This document shows, in pieces, positions 35,967-45,959 of a DNA stretch of 46,811 nucleotides. A model generated the notes under the pieces. The model was not told where the DNA came from and made no database searches. It saw only the letters and a list, made by a program, of their open reading frames with translations. The stretch is from positions 1 to 46,811 of the forward strand of contig DCFW01000015.1 in the NCBI GenBank assembly GCA_002315435.1. The letters run 5' to 3'. Numbering within the stretch: position 1 is the first letter of the stretch; the number at the start of each line of letters is the position of its first letter. A program made the translations under genes and the position numbers. This DNA is from Bacteroidales bacterium UBA1794. GTDB taxonomy: Bacteria > Bacteroidota > Bacteroidia > Bacteroidales > Bacteroidaceae.

Positions 35967-36004
35967 ACGTATCATCTCATAAATCATCAAAAGACTATAC
36001 AACT

Positions 36005-37327
36005 ATGAAAAAGGTCAGCGTATTTCTATTCTCAGTGCTATTTGCTATTACAGCATTCGCTCAAGACAACAATATGAGCCGGGCACAACAACTTTTGCAA
36101 TGGGTTATCAATGGCAAGGGTGACAGTATCCTGTGTCATGTCAACAACAATGTACGTTCGCATGTAACAGCCGATATGTTTAACAATACGTTTGCTCAGA
36201 TGCAACAGCAATTCGGGCCATTACTATCTACAGGCACTTGGGAGAGCAAAGAAATACCACCTCTAACAGTTTATTACTGCAATTTAGTATTCAAAAATAT
36301 GTCATTGCGCTTCCTCACAGCTTTTGACAAAGACGGACTGGCAAACACGATCCGCCTGGCACCGGCACCAATTAACGAACAGAAATCAACAGACTCCACC
36401 ACTGTTAAAAAACTGAACGGAGTACCTGTTACCATTCAATGCGATACATTCAAACTACCGGGAGTATTGAATCTTCCTACAATAAATAAGAAGAGATACC
36501 CTCTTGTCATATTAATACAAGGATCAGGTCCCAGCGATAGAGATGAAGCCGTCTATGGCAACAAGCCTTTTTACGATATAGCCGAAGGACTTATTAACAA
36601 AGGAGTTGCTGTGTTGCGTTATGATAAGCGCACATTTGTTTATGGAACGAACTACGTACCCCAAAACGGCAAAGCCAACTTTGATGCAGAGACTGTAAAC
36701 GATGCGCTTGCAGCCATCAAGCTTGCACACACATTGCCACAAGTAGATCCGAATCATATTTATGTCCTGGGACATAGTCTGGGCGGGATGCTTGCTCCAA
36801 GAATAGCCGAAAGATCAGGCAATTTAAAAGGAATAATCATTATGGCAGGCAACGCCCGTCCATTGGAAGATATGATAAAAGAGCAAACTCATTACATCGC
36901 ATCCATAGAACCCAATCTACCGGATGATACAAAAAAACAAATCACAGAACTTGATATAGAAATAGGAAACATAAAGAATATAGGAACCCCGGCTTTTAAC
37001 GATAAGTTGAAGACTCCACTCAATGTATCAATCAGTTATTGGGAAGCTGCTAAGGAATACCACCAAACTGCCGTTGCACAAAAATTAAAACTACCCATGC
37101 TATTTCTTCAAGGTGAGCGTGATTACCAAGTAACCATGACCGATTTCAACTTATGGAAGAAAGCTTTAAAGAGTCATACGAATGTGCACTTTATAAGTTA
37201 TCCCGACCTGAATCATCTGATGCAAACAGGTGTGGGCAAATCCGTACCGGCTGAATATATGAAAGTTGGAGGACACGTGTCATCGGCAGTGATTAATGAT
37301 ATTGCAAATTTTGTTTTACACAACTAA
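36005..37327 (+). CDS. Secreted alpha/beta hydrolase with N-terminal DUF3887
   Basis: This 440-residue exported protein has a signal peptide (MKKVSVFLFSVLFAITAFAQ). An N-terminal DUF3887-like region (about 25-120, LLQWVINGKGDSILCHVNNN, FNNTFAQMQQQFGPLLSTGT) is followed by a serine hydrolase domain. The nucleophile elbow is GHSLGGML near residue 262; VLIQGSGPSDRDEAVYGNKP supplies the oxyanion region; the catalytic His is probably in DLNHLMQTG near the C-terminus. Similar proteins are annotated as esterases or S9-like peptidases; the substrate is unknown. It follows trkH by 38 bases and precedes the DsrE gene by 12. Confidence 0.85.
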   Translation: MKKVSVFLFSVLFAITAFAQDNNMSRAQQLLQWVINGKGDSILCHVNNNVRSHVTADMFNNTFAQMQQQFGPLLSTGTWESKEIPPLTVYYCNLVFKNMSLRFLTAFDKDGLANTIRLAPAPINEQKSTDSTTVKKLNGVPVTIQCDTFKLPGVLNLPTINKKRYPLVILIQGSGPSDRDEAVYGNKPFYDIAEGLINKGVAVLRYDKRTFVYGTNYVPQNGKANFDAETVNDALAAIKLAHTLPQVDPNHIYVLGHSLGGMLAPRIAERSGNLKGIIIMAGNARPLEDMIKEQTHYIASIEPNLPDDTKKQITELDIEIGNIKNIGTPAFNDKLKTPLNVSISYWEAAKEYHQTAVAQKLKLPMLFLQGERDYQVTMTDFNLWKKALKSHTNVHFISYPDLNHLMQTGVGKSVPAEYMKVGGHVSSAVINDIANFVLHN

Positions 37328-37339
37328 ATACAGGATATC

Positions 37340-37675
37340 ATGGACAAACTCAACATTCTATGGACGACTGATAACAAGGATACTTTTTTCCATATGTTAT
37401 CAATGTACACAATCAATTCTTTGAGCAAAGGCTGGTGGGATCAGATAAATATCATTATCTGGGGTGCCTCGGCAAAGCTTGTAGGTAACGATTCTCAGAT
37501 ACAAACGGAAATTCTGGAAATGATAAACAAGGGAATAACCATTGAAGCATGTAAAGATTGCTGTGATTATTTTCACGTATCTGATAAATTAACTCAGATG
37601 GGCATAAACGTTAGATATATGGGTGCACCTCTTACCGAATACATTAAAAATAATGAACATTTAATCACACTATAA
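37340..37675 (+). CDS. DsrE-family protein
   Basis: This 111-residue cytoplasmic protein has the DsrE fold pattern: an N-terminal strand KLNILWTTDNKDTF, a helix, the strand INIIIWGASAKLVGND and a later Cys-containing motif, IEACKDCCDYF (two adjacent Cys), then LTQMGINVRYMGAPLTEYIK. DsrE-like proteins take part in sulfur relay or are uncharacterised, and the Cys cluster would suit sulfur handling, which is inferred only. It is the last gene of the rightward dxs-trk-hydrolase run and converges on the CDF transporter. Confidence 0.8.
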   Translation: MDKLNILWTTDNKDTFFHMLSMYTINSLSKGWWDQINIIIWGASAKLVGNDSQIQTEILEMINKGITIEACKDCCDYFHVSDKLTQMGINVRYMGAPLTEYIKNNEHLITL

Positions 37676-37726
37676 GGTCAAAAGAGAATCAGGGATACAG
37701 CTAAGTTACGATCACCTCACACATTA

Positions 37727-37759
37727 AGGGTTGAATCTTTTTCTTTAAGATTCATCCCT
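37727..37759. terminator. Candidate bidirectional terminator hairpin
   Basis: AGGGTTGAATCTT and AAGATTCATCCCT form a 13-bp stem with one mismatch and a seven-base T-rich loop between two convergent genes. The stem includes the CDF stop codon. No U-tract follows in either direction, so the termination function is uncertain. Confidence 0.45.
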
Positions 37760-38734
37760 CTCTTCGTCGCTCTCGGTCATATTAGACAAACTGATCTTCT
37801 CCAATGCAGCAAGTGGCAATATTCGTGAAGAGCAATTTTTCATTTCACAATGCCCGCAATGCTTCATTTCACAAGGGTCAGAATGGATTGATACTTGAAT
37901 TCTGTCTGTGAATTTAGACACAAGGGTGCTACTTAAACGCTCACATGCCTGATGACTTTCCTTTATATTATAAAACCAAGGCAATGTCAAGTCACAATCT
38001 ATATAGAGATAACTACCATATTTGATGATCTTTGTGTTATGTACATCAATCCAATCGGGTTCCCGACGCTCATTGATGCTTTGTGCCATGGCATGCAGCA
38101 TCTCATTATCCGCTTTATCCAATAAACTAGCAACTGTCTTTTTGAGAATAGAAATGCCGGTCACCACAATGATTAATCCAAAGATCAAAGCCAAAGCACT
38201 ATCTATCCATGTTATTCCGGTATAATAAAGAAGTATCAAGCCTATCACCAGTCCTATTGTAGAATACGTATCCGATTGCAAATGCTTGCCTCCGGCTACT
38301 AAAGCCATTGACCTGTACTTATTTCCAATTCGCACGCTGTACCATCCCATCAGGTAATTTAATAAACCTCCGATTGCAACCACAATAATACCAATATCAA
38401 GCTTGCTGATAGTTGCCGGAGAAAATAGTCGCAACACTCCCTCATAAATAATCATGATGCCTGCAATAGAAATAAGTAATCCCTCTACAGAAGCTGATAT
38501 AAATTCTATTTTCCCATGACCGAACGGATGTTCTTTATCCCTCGGTTTTGAAGCCCATCTTAAACTATACAAACTAATAAGACCGGCAACCACATTCACA
38601 ATACTCTCCATTGCATCCGTCAAAACACCAACGGAATTAGTTATATAAAAAGCGATAAACTTACCACACAAGATAAGGCAAGAGACAGACACAATCCATC
38701 CCTGAAGCTTTTGTTTTAATTTATCTTCATTCAT
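37745..38734 (-). CDS. Cation diffusion facilitator (CDF) metal exporter
   Basis: This 329-residue inner-membrane exporter has six hydrophobic segments and CDF family sequence: TNSVGVLTDAMESIVNVVAG near residue 36, KEHPFGHGKIEFISASVEG and the second metal site in HLQSDTYSTIGLVIG, then a cytoplasmic domain (WIDVHNTKIIKYGSYLYIDC). The C-terminus is Cys/His-rich, with CEMKHC and HCEMKNC in close succession. The family exports Zn, Fe, Mn or Co; which one is not clear. The frame opens at 38761, but the TATATTTG box at 38776-38769 would make that ATG leaderless, so Met10 is chosen as start. Confidence 0.87.
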   Translation of the reverse strand: MNEDKLKQKLQGWIVSVSCLILCGKFIAFYITNSVGVLTDAMESIVNVVAGLISLYSLRWASKPRDKEHPFGHGKIEFISASVEGLLISIAGIMIIYEGVLRLFSPATISKLDIGIIVVAIGGLLNYLMGWYSVRIGNKYRSMALVAGGKHLQSDTYSTIGLVIGLILLYYTGITWIDSALALIFGLIIVVTGISILKKTVASLLDKADNEMLHAMAQSINERREPDWIDVHNTKIIKYGSYLYIDCDLTLPWFYNIKESHQACERLSSTLVSKFTDRIQVSIHSDPCEMKHCGHCEMKNCSSRILPLAALEKISLSNMTESDEERDES

Positions 38735-38768
38735 TCCTTTCAAATAAAAACAGTTCCTCATTAGCGGA

Positions 38769-38776
38769 CAAATATA
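38769..38776 (-). promoter_or_regulatory. -7 element of the CDF gene promoter
   Basis: Read leftward, TATATTTG lies 35 bases before the chosen start at 38734 and eight bases before the alternative ATG at 38761. No good TTTG element is found 19 bases upstream. Confidence 0.5.
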
Positions 38777-38854
38777 AGCTATTTTTCACCTTTCTATTCA
38801 TTTTTATGAAGAAAATCAGACAATTAATGCTACATTAGAATCATTATAAGTAAG

Positions 38855-38886
38855 AAAAAGGCATGCTTCAATCGGCATGCCTTTTT
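38855..38886. terminator. Rho-independent terminator of the susC-susD locus
   Basis: A perfect 12-bp stem, AAAAAGGCATGC / GCATGCCTTTTT with an eight-base loop, carries A- and T-tracts on both sides. Read leftward it lies 27 bases after the stop of the DUF4957-like gene and closes the three-gene operon. Confidence 0.9.
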
Positions 38887-38912
38887 CCTATTATCAATCT
38901 GTTATTATCAAT

Positions 38913-40553
38913 TTAATACCATCTTGGATCACCAATCTTATTTTTATAAATATCGCCTGACTTATCTTTGAATGTGAAGTCACTTGTTGTCGGTGAATTC
39001 CACAAAGACGTAACCGTACCGGAATAAGAGGAGATATTTGCCAATGGAGCCACCGCAGTTACTCCATCCGTTCCCAATGCCCATGTTAAATCAGAAGTTT
39101 TATAACTACTCAGCAAATTATAAGTAGCTCCAGTCCCTGAACATCTATATCCATTAACAGCACTGCCACTAAAAGAGCCTCCGAATATGCAATTATTTAT
39201 CAACAAAGAATTTTTCAGAGCAACGGAAGAACTGCTGCCAAAATCAAACAAGTAATATGCAGAGGTACCGGAGATGTTTCCACAATAGGCAAACGTGCAA
39301 TTATTAATTGCAGTACTCGTACCTATTGCCGATTTCGTACTAACAAGTATTTTCTCGGCATGAGCCAATGTAGAATTAGTTATATTCACGTTATTAATGG
39401 CTGCTCCTGCCACATCAACTGTAGTCACTCCATAGTTCCCAATACTGTCCATAATACAATTCGTTATATTAAGAGTACCTATAGTTGAAACCGCTGATTG
39501 CAAACGAATGATACCACGCATATATTTGATACTGCATCCTGAGAAAGTAAGTGAATCCAATGTACCCACAGAAGCATTATTGAAGACATATCCACCTCCG
39601 AAATTAGATGCAGCCTTGTTAGCGGAAGTAACGATATTAATGTTCTTAAAGCGAATATCTGCATTCGAAGCTCCACTAAACGAACAACCGTTCATCTTCA
39701 CAATTGCATTACCACTCAACGATAACCCTGTCACAAAAGAGATCGATTTATTAAGAACTAATCCGCCGGGAATCGTATAGGTTGCACTTCCCTCCAAAAC
39801 AACTGTTGCGCCATCACGAACCACATTCGACATGAATGCGGTGTTTATCGTATCCGAAGCATCAACTGCAGATAATCCACGTAAATCTATCACGTTCGTT
39901 CCGTAATTCTCAGAAGCTTTTGTCTTAAAAGTTTTACTTCCTGAATAAGTGTCTCCGATGTATGCAGTCACTTTATAATTGGTTAAAGGAGTCAAATTCT
40001 TTACATCCTTGTAAAGAAGAGCATTATCAGCATCACCGACTATTACAGAATCAAGTTTATTATAAGTCCAGATAGAGCTGGTCGTATCAGCCTTGCTCAC
40101 GACCAATTTTGTGTAACCTACATTCGTACTCCATGAAACTCGAGCAGCAATATCAGTAACATTTACTTTCTGCAACTTTGTTGGATAGGTTACAACCCCA
40201 TCGTCACACACATAATATTCAGAACTGTTCACACTTGATGCAGATGAAATTGCTTTCAGACGAATCTGATACGTTTGGTCCCATACTAAATTGCGAAATG
40301 TATAAGAAGTTCCCACGGTGTCGCCAGCAGCACAAGTGGTTTTGAAACTATCGACACTTAATTCCAACTGATAAGCGGATGCTGTGCCAATAGGTTCCCA
40401 CGCTAAATTGATTGTATTGCTTGATACAGTGACCGTTGCTATGGGACGGAATAGTCTTGGAGCCGACAAATCAGTGTCATCGTTACAGCTAAAAAGAACT
40501 AATCCACATAAGATAATTCCCAGGAGCGTAAATCTAAGTCTATGTATTTTCAT
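38913..40553 (-). CDS. Surface lipoprotein with Fn3 and DUF4957/DUF5123-like beta-helix
   Basis: This 546-residue lipoprotein has a signal MKIHRLRFTLLGIILCGLVL then FSCND (Cys about residue 23). It carries one or two fibronectin type III-like domains (about 35-210; INLAWEPIGTASAYQLELSV, AARVSWSTNVGYTKLVVSKA), then a Ser/Thr/Asn-rich region of repeated short strands that looks like a right-handed beta-helix (NNVNITNSTLAHAEKIL, INNCTFAYCGN) as in DUF4957 and pectate-lyase-like folds. It ends in a DUF5123-like segment (SPTTSDFTFKDKSGDIYKNK). Such proteins accompany SusC/SusD in pectin loci, where they bind or cleave pectic chains; no catalytic residues could be assigned. An alternative start is base 40562. 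Confidence 0.8.
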   Translation of the reverse strand: MKIHRLRFTLLGIILCGLVLFSCNDDTDLSAPRLFRPIATVTVSSNTINLAWEPIGTASAYQLELSVDSFKTTCAAGDTVGTSYTFRNLVWDQTYQIRLKAISSASSVNSSEYYVCDDGVVTYPTKLQKVNVTDIAARVSWSTNVGYTKLVVSKADTTSSIWTYNKLDSVIVGDADNALLYKDVKNLTPLTNYKVTAYIGDTYSGSKTFKTKASENYGTNVIDLRGLSAVDASDTINTAFMSNVVRDGATVVLEGSATYTIPGGLVLNKSISFVTGLSLSGNAIVKMNGCSFSGASNADIRFKNINIVTSANKAASNFGGGYVFNNASVGTLDSLTFSGCSIKYMRGIIRLQSAVSTIGTLNITNCIMDSIGNYGVTTVDVAGAAINNVNITNSTLAHAEKILVSTKSAIGTSTAINNCTFAYCGNISGTSAYYLFDFGSSSSVALKNSLLINNCIFGGSFSGSAVNGYRCSGTGATYNLLSSYKTSDLTWALGTDGVTAVAPLANISSYSGTVTSLWNSPTTSDFTFKDKSGDIYKNKIGDPRWY

Positions 40554-40579
40554 GATTGTCATTTTTTATATTCAATTTA

Positions 40580-42643
40580 TTAATTATTTAATAACCAACC
40601 ATTGTTATCAAGTACACCACTGGCCGCACCAGTCGTAGTTGTTGAGATCGGTAATAAATAAGGGAATGCCGCACGAGTAGATGTATTATACATTGTCTGC
40701 CAATTCAATGAAGAAACAGCTGTTTCCTTTGTATACCCATAAAATGACCACTGTATCATATCACACGGATAATATGTCGTCACCTTACCTACTGTTGTAT
40801 TAGCGAAACAAGCCTTGGCCCAATCAATTTGATACAACGTATTAGATGTATAACCTGTAGGAATGTCTGTCTCAACAATTTGAATCGGAAAAGCAGAAGT
40901 TCCAGCCTTTGACATAGCATCAGCTTGACTCATATAAGTATGAGGATCATTCAAAAAATTGACTATTCCATTCTTAAACGTGAAATATAACACATCTGCA
41001 TAATCCTTACTTGGAGTCAACGAACTGTTCACGGTATAAGTTCCATTGCCATCAAGTAAATTAGACCTCTTGCCCATCTCATATTCTTTATTTATCATCT
41101 CCAATACTTTGTCGCCAAACAGATTCCAACGCACCAAATCAAATTTACGCAGCATCTCTCCACCGAACTCCCAGGCACGCTCATTCACGATCGCTTTTTT
41201 AAATAAATCCTGCGAACCGGCAACCGAATCAACATAATTGGTCACTTTGCTTGTTTGCACATCCGAAGTCGCATTGATATAAGCACGTGCTCTCACTTCC
41301 GTCAAAGCCGATTTAGCAGTAGAAGTGGGTCCGTTCAACTCATTTTCAGCTTCAGCTTCCATCAACAATACATCCGACCAACGCATCAAAGGCCAATTGA
41401 TACCTGTTCCCTTTGAAGAAGAGGATCCGGGAGAACTCTTCAACCATAAACGACACCATTTAGCCGGCACCGTTGCATTGCCTTTCAATGCATTTTGAGT
41501 TGATTCATTTTTATAATAGATATTTGAACAGGTTGCTTTGTATCGTTGATCATTAGTGTCAAATGATAACACATAAGGAGCACTAAATTGTATATACGAG
41601 GTGCCAGCACCGTATGATCCGCCTACTACTGACAATCCAAGACACCAACCGACATCACCACCGCTATTACTAACAAAGCCAACCTCATACATCACATCCT
41701 GATTCGTAGGAGTTGAATATTCACATTCATTCTTAAATATTTGCCAGAAGTCAGTATTCATAGTATAAGTACGATTACTTCTTAATTTCACGCAATAATC
41801 TTTAGCCAATTGAAAATACTCTTTATAAGTACGAGCAGTTGTTTTCACGCCACTAGGGTTTGTATACGTAACAGCCAATGTATCGTTACTTGCCACATCA
41901 AGATAATCATCAGCACGTTGCATCGTCCCTCCCTTGGTCATTCCATATCCGGCACGAAACATAGCCATTCGAGATATCATACCTAAACAGAAGTCGCGAT
42001 TCATCCGCTCTATACCTCCCGATAAATCACTCGCCCACTTCATGCCAGCTTCGTTATCAATCATACTCTGCAAACACATCGAATAAATTTTATTCTTATC
42101 CATACGAGGTTTTGGAGAATCATTCAATGTTGTTGACGGATCATTATAAAAAGGAACATCTCCCCAATAATTGCAAAGCTCCCAATACCAATAAGCACGC
42201 AAGGTATAAGCCTCACCCAGCATTTGCTTCATATCAGCATTTCCTGCAGCATAAAGGGCACTACTTTTAATGCCTGTTATCACTTGATTGCAACGATCCA
42301 CAGCAAGATAAGCATTCTTCCAAGCATTATATATATCACTAAAAGACGCATTTGGGTTATAGCACCATATGCCTCTACGATCATTCGCATTGATTTGAGT
42401 TTGCGATACCGGGGCTATCTCCACATCGGTATTGACCATAAACACATTTGACAAACGAGAAGAGTATGCATCTTCGCAAAAACACTCGTAAGCTCCCAAG
42501 AGAACTTTATATGCATCGGTCGTTGTGCTGAACACATAAGTTTGATCAGCAATAGATGGAGAATCTACATCCAAAAAGTTTTCACAAGCACTCAACATCA
42601 AAGTTCCGGCAAGTGACAAAGCTATTAATATTTTATTTTTCAT
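40580..42643 (-). CDS. SusD/RagB-family glycan-binding lipoprotein
   Basis: This 687-residue outer-membrane lipoprotein is the glycan-capturing lid of a SusCD transporter. It has the lipoprotein signal MKNKILIALSLAGTLMLSAC, the SusD start ENFLDVDSPS, TPR-like helices (AYTLRAYWYWELCNYWGDVP with YNDPST) and the C-terminal RagB/SusD region (LMRWSDVLLMEAEAENELNG, VNERAWEFGGEMLRKFDLVR). It is long for SusD, which is usually 500-600 residues. It lies 16 bases downstream of susC and 26 bases upstream of the next gene, consistent with one transcript. The start could also be one codon earlier. Confidence 0.93.
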   Translation of the reverse strand: MKNKILIALSLAGTLMLSACENFLDVDSPSIADQTYVFSTTTDAYKVLLGAYECFCEDAYSSRLSNVFMVNTDVEIAPVSQTQINANDRRGIWCYNPNASFSDIYNAWKNAYLAVDRCNQVITGIKSSALYAAGNADMKQMLGEAYTLRAYWYWELCNYWGDVPFYNDPSTTLNDSPKPRMDKNKIYSMCLQSMIDNEAGMKWASDLSGGIERMNRDFCLGMISRMAMFRAGYGMTKGGTMQRADDYLDVASNDTLAVTYTNPSGVKTTARTYKEYFQLAKDYCVKLRSNRTYTMNTDFWQIFKNECEYSTPTNQDVMYEVGFVSNSGGDVGWCLGLSVVGGSYGAGTSYIQFSAPYVLSFDTNDQRYKATCSNIYYKNESTQNALKGNATVPAKWCRLWLKSSPGSSSSKGTGINWPLMRWSDVLLMEAEAENELNGPTSTAKSALTEVRARAYINATSDVQTSKVTNYVDSVAGSQDLFKKAIVNERAWEFGGEMLRKFDLVRWNLFGDKVLEMINKEYEMGKRSNLLDGNGTYTVNSSLTPSKDYADVLYFTFKNGIVNFLNDPHTYMSQADAMSKAGTSAFPIQIVETDIPTGYTSNTLYQIDWAKACFANTTVGKVTTYYPCDMIQWSFYGYTKETAVSSLNWQTMYNTSTRAAFPYLLPISTTTTGAASGVLDNNGWLLNN

Positions 42644-42662
42644 CATTTTTCTATGAATAAAG

Positions 42663-45600
42663 TTAGAAATTAATGTTTACACCTGCTGTCCAAGAGAAAC
42701 TCCTCGGATATGCAGAATAATCAATTCCGGGCATGACTCCACTTGAACCGCTGTTACGAGCAGGTGAATTTACTTCAGGATCATATCCGCTATAACCGGT
42801 CAGACAAAATACATTGTTCAATGTACAATACAAGCGCAATCTGCTGCATGCAAATTTCCTTGTCCAACTCTTTGGAAGAGTATATCCCAACGTCAAGTTC
42901 TGTAAGCGCAGAAATGAACCGTCTTCAATATCATACGATTGTAAGATAGGAGTATTCGGTCCCATCCACACAGGCGACCACATGGTCTTTCCTTCATTCA
43001 TCGTTTTCAATGTAGCCAAATCGGTAACAATCTCACCGGTATTCCTATTCAGATAAGTAAAGCGTTTGTCAACGCTCATTTCCGTACGCAAATTAGAGAA
43101 ATTAGTTGTACGAGTATAAGTTTGTGTTGTCACCATCTTATCGGCATTGTACACTTTATTGCCTACAACATAGCTGAACATAGCCGATAAATCAAAATTT
43201 TTATATGTTGCGTTGATTCCAAAGCCACCGGTAAACTTAGGTTGAGTCTTACCTATTATTTGGCGATCGGCATCAGCCGTTATTGAACCATCTCCATCCA
43301 AATCCTTCAGTTTTAATGATCCTGGACGAACTTTCTGAATCAAACCGTTCGTCGGCACACCTTTAGCCAAAGTATACGTATCCGTACCGGCATCATATGC
43401 CGTAAAATCATCCGTTGTATAGTATCCGTCAGATACATAACCATAGATCGAGCCGATAGGCTGTCCTACCTTTACTAAATATTCATAAGTTGATTGAATA
43501 TCTGTGCCAAAGACTCCTGAATTATAAGACTGCTCCGTAGCCCCGCTAGACAAGGCAACCACCTTATTTATATTTTTGGCAATATTAAAATTGAAATTCA
43601 GTGAATAGTCTCTCTTATTTATTGCATTATAATTCAATGTCAACTCCAAACCTTTGTTACTGGTTTTACCTACATTCACCATTTTACTGCTATATCCCGG
43701 TGCCGTAGTAACGGCAGAGAGCAATAAGTTTTTAGTATTATTCAAATAAGCATCAATAGTACCTGTCAACTTTTCATTCCAAATTCCAAAATCCAAACCG
43801 AGGTTACGAGTAATGGTTGTTTCCCATTTCAAATCAGGATTGGCCAAAGAAGACGATGTCACGTAATATGCATTCTGAGTATCCCCTACACCATAATATT
43901 TACTGCCCGAATATGCCGAATAAACTTGTTGATACGACACATTGCTAATACGGTTATTTCCGGCTGTACCATAGCTAAGACGCAGCTTCAAGTTAGACAG
44001 CCAACCTCTCGTTCCATTCATCCAAGGTTCTTCCAAGATACGCCATCCTAGTGCGGCAGCGGGGAACATCCCCCATCGATTACCTCTCTTGAACTTACTT
44101 GATCCATCAGCACGCATAGTAGCAGTAAACAAATATTTTTCTTTATAACGGTAATTAAAACGTCCGAAGAACGAAGCTAACTTATCTTGCGTATCTTCTG
44201 ATGAACTAATAGTAGCAGCTCCCGTTGCACCACTATTCAACTGCATGTTAGCAAAGATCTTATCCACAGTCATTGATGTATCAAAATATTTGCCCTTCAT
44301 ATAGTTTGAAGTACCGCCGGATACCGTTATTTCTTGTCCGATCATTGCATCAAAATGATGAGCCTTCTGAATATCCCAATTGAAGGAAAAAGTATTTGCA
44401 TAATGATATTCCCAAGAGTCATCCTTGGTCCAGTCAGCCATAGGCTTATTGGCTCCTTCATTTTGAGAATTGGAAGAATAAGGTCCCCAATAATTTTTTG
44501 TATCGGCAAAGTCATATTGATAACCGCCCTCAAAACGGTACTTCAGAAAATCAGTAATATTCCAATTCAATGCAGCAGAAAGATTCCATTTACGATCAAG
44601 CGTCCTCTTCCAATATTGATCAGACTTCTCTTTGATCGTCATTTTATCATTCATATAAGCCAAGTAATCGGCATCATCCATACTGCTTGTATCTACGTCA
44701 TCGTAGTTGTAATATGCATTGACAGGAGCTTTCACGACAGCTTCATAAGTGCGGAGCTTATATGTGCTACCGGCTGTACCCGAACCGTTCACTTTCGTAT
44801 CAGATAAGCGGGCATCAAAATCCAATGTAAGTTTCTTGGAAATCTGATGATTCAATTTGAAATTCAAATTATAGCGTTCGAAATTATTAGAAACCATCAA
44901 CGCTCCATCTTTCGTATACGTCCCACTTATTGAAAACTTAGTCAGCTCATTTCCTCCTGTTACACTGATATTATGAGATTGCGACAGGTCAGCATTGCCA
45001 AACAACTCGTTCTGCCAATCTGTTCCCTTTTGATATTTATACAAATCCAAATCACCCCACACGCCATAACGTTTAGTGAATGCACTCAGGTTATTACGGG
45101 CAGCATAATATTCATAATTGTACATCACAAATTCATAAGGATCAAGCACTTTTATCTTATTTGTCATGCTCTTCCCCTGCACATATCCATTATAAGATAC
45201 TTCCGTTTTTCCGGACTTTGCGCTTTTAGTGGTAATAATAATTACACCATTCGCACCACGAGATCCGTAAATGGCCGTAGAAGAAGCATCTTTCAATACA
45301 TCAATTGATTGAATATCGGCAGGAGCAATATCACTGATACTACTAACAGGGAAACCGTCCACCACATAGAGAGGGGCGTTGCTTTGAGTAATGGAACCAC
45401 CGCCTCGCACACGAATGGTCACTTCAGCATCAGGGGATCCATCCGCAGTAGTAATTTGCACACCAGCCAAACGACCGGTCATCGCTTGCGCTACATTTGT
45501 TATAGGTATTTTTGCAATTTCCTCACCTTGAACAGAATTTACAGCTCCGGTCAAATCCTTACGCCTACTGGTTCCATAACCAATAACAACCACATCATTT

Positions 45601-45908
45601 AAAGAGACAGCAGCATCTTCCAGTACAACATTAATAATTGACTTTTCGGTAACAGACTTTTCAACTGTTTTCATACCGACGGAAGAGAACCGGATAGTTT
45701 TAGTTCCATTCACATTAATAGTATACTTGCCATCAATGTCAGTCATAACTCCGTTAGCCGTTCCCTTTTCAACGACAGAAGCACCAATTACAGGTTCACC
45801 GGTTTTGTCTTTCACAGTACCCGATATCATAATCTTTTGGGCCGATGCACTAATTGTAAATAATGTAAGAAACAGTATCACAATAGTGCAGATTTTAGTT
45901 AACTTCAT
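42663..45908 (-). CDS. SusC/RagA-family TonB-dependent outer-membrane transporter
   Basis: This 1081-residue beta-barrel transporter imports oligosaccharides with TonB energy. A signal peptide (MKLTKICTIVILFLTLFTIS then ASAQ) leads to a carboxypeptidase-regulatory-like domain (ISGTVKDKTGEPVIGASVVE), a plug (IPITNVAQAMTGRLAGVQIT, TIRVRGGGSITQSNAPLYVV with DGFP) and a 22-strand barrel ending in VNINF with the terminal Phe. There is no STN signalling domain before the regulatory-like domain, so it probably does not control an anti-sigma factor; no sensor gene is in the window. It is first in the leftward operon. The frame opens two codons earlier (base 45914). Confidence 0.94.
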   Translation of the reverse strand: MKLTKICTIVILFLTLFTISASAQKIMISGTVKDKTGEPVIGASVVEKGTANGVMTDIDGKYTINVNGTKTIRFSSVGMKTVEKSVTEKSIINVVLEDAAVSLNDVVVIGYGTSRRKDLTGAVNSVQGEEIAKIPITNVAQAMTGRLAGVQITTADGSPDAEVTIRVRGGGSITQSNAPLYVVDGFPVSSISDIAPADIQSIDVLKDASSTAIYGSRGANGVIIITTKSAKSGKTEVSYNGYVQGKSMTNKIKVLDPYEFVMYNYEYYAARNNLSAFTKRYGVWGDLDLYKYQKGTDWQNELFGNADLSQSHNISVTGGNELTKFSISGTYTKDGALMVSNNFERYNLNFKLNHQISKKLTLDFDARLSDTKVNGSGTAGSTYKLRTYEAVVKAPVNAYYNYDDVDTSSMDDADYLAYMNDKMTIKEKSDQYWKRTLDRKWNLSAALNWNITDFLKYRFEGGYQYDFADTKNYWGPYSSNSQNEGANKPMADWTKDDSWEYHYANTFSFNWDIQKAHHFDAMIGQEITVSGGTSNYMKGKYFDTSMTVDKIFANMQLNSGATGAATISSSEDTQDKLASFFGRFNYRYKEKYLFTATMRADGSSKFKRGNRWGMFPAAALGWRILEEPWMNGTRGWLSNLKLRLSYGTAGNNRISNVSYQQVYSAYSGSKYYGVGDTQNAYYVTSSSLANPDLKWETTITRNLGLDFGIWNEKLTGTIDAYLNNTKNLLLSAVTTAPGYSSKMVNVGKTSNKGLELTLNYNAINKRDYSLNFNFNIAKNINKVVALSSGATEQSYNSGVFGTDIQSTYEYLVKVGQPIGSIYGYVSDGYYTTDDFTAYDAGTDTYTLAKGVPTNGLIQKVRPGSLKLKDLDGDGSITADADRQIIGKTQPKFTGGFGINATYKNFDLSAMFSYVVGNKVYNADKMVTTQTYTRTTNFSNLRTEMSVDKRFTYLNRNTGEIVTDLATLKTMNEGKTMWSPVWMGPNTPILQSYDIEDGSFLRLQNLTLGYTLPKSWTRKFACSRLRLYCTLNNVFCLTGYSGYDPEVNSPARNSGSSGVMPGIDYSAYPRSFSWTAGVNINF

Positions 45909-45951
45909 ACACATTTATATAATATTAGATTAATATTTGCCGGATAATGGA

Positions 45952-45959
45952 CAAAATTA
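45952..45959 (-). promoter_or_regulatory. -7 element of the susC-susD operon promoter
   Basis: Read leftward, TAATTTTG lies 43 bases before the susC start. No TTTG is found 18-21 bases upstream, as expected if a hybrid two-component or other activator is needed. Confidence 0.5.
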
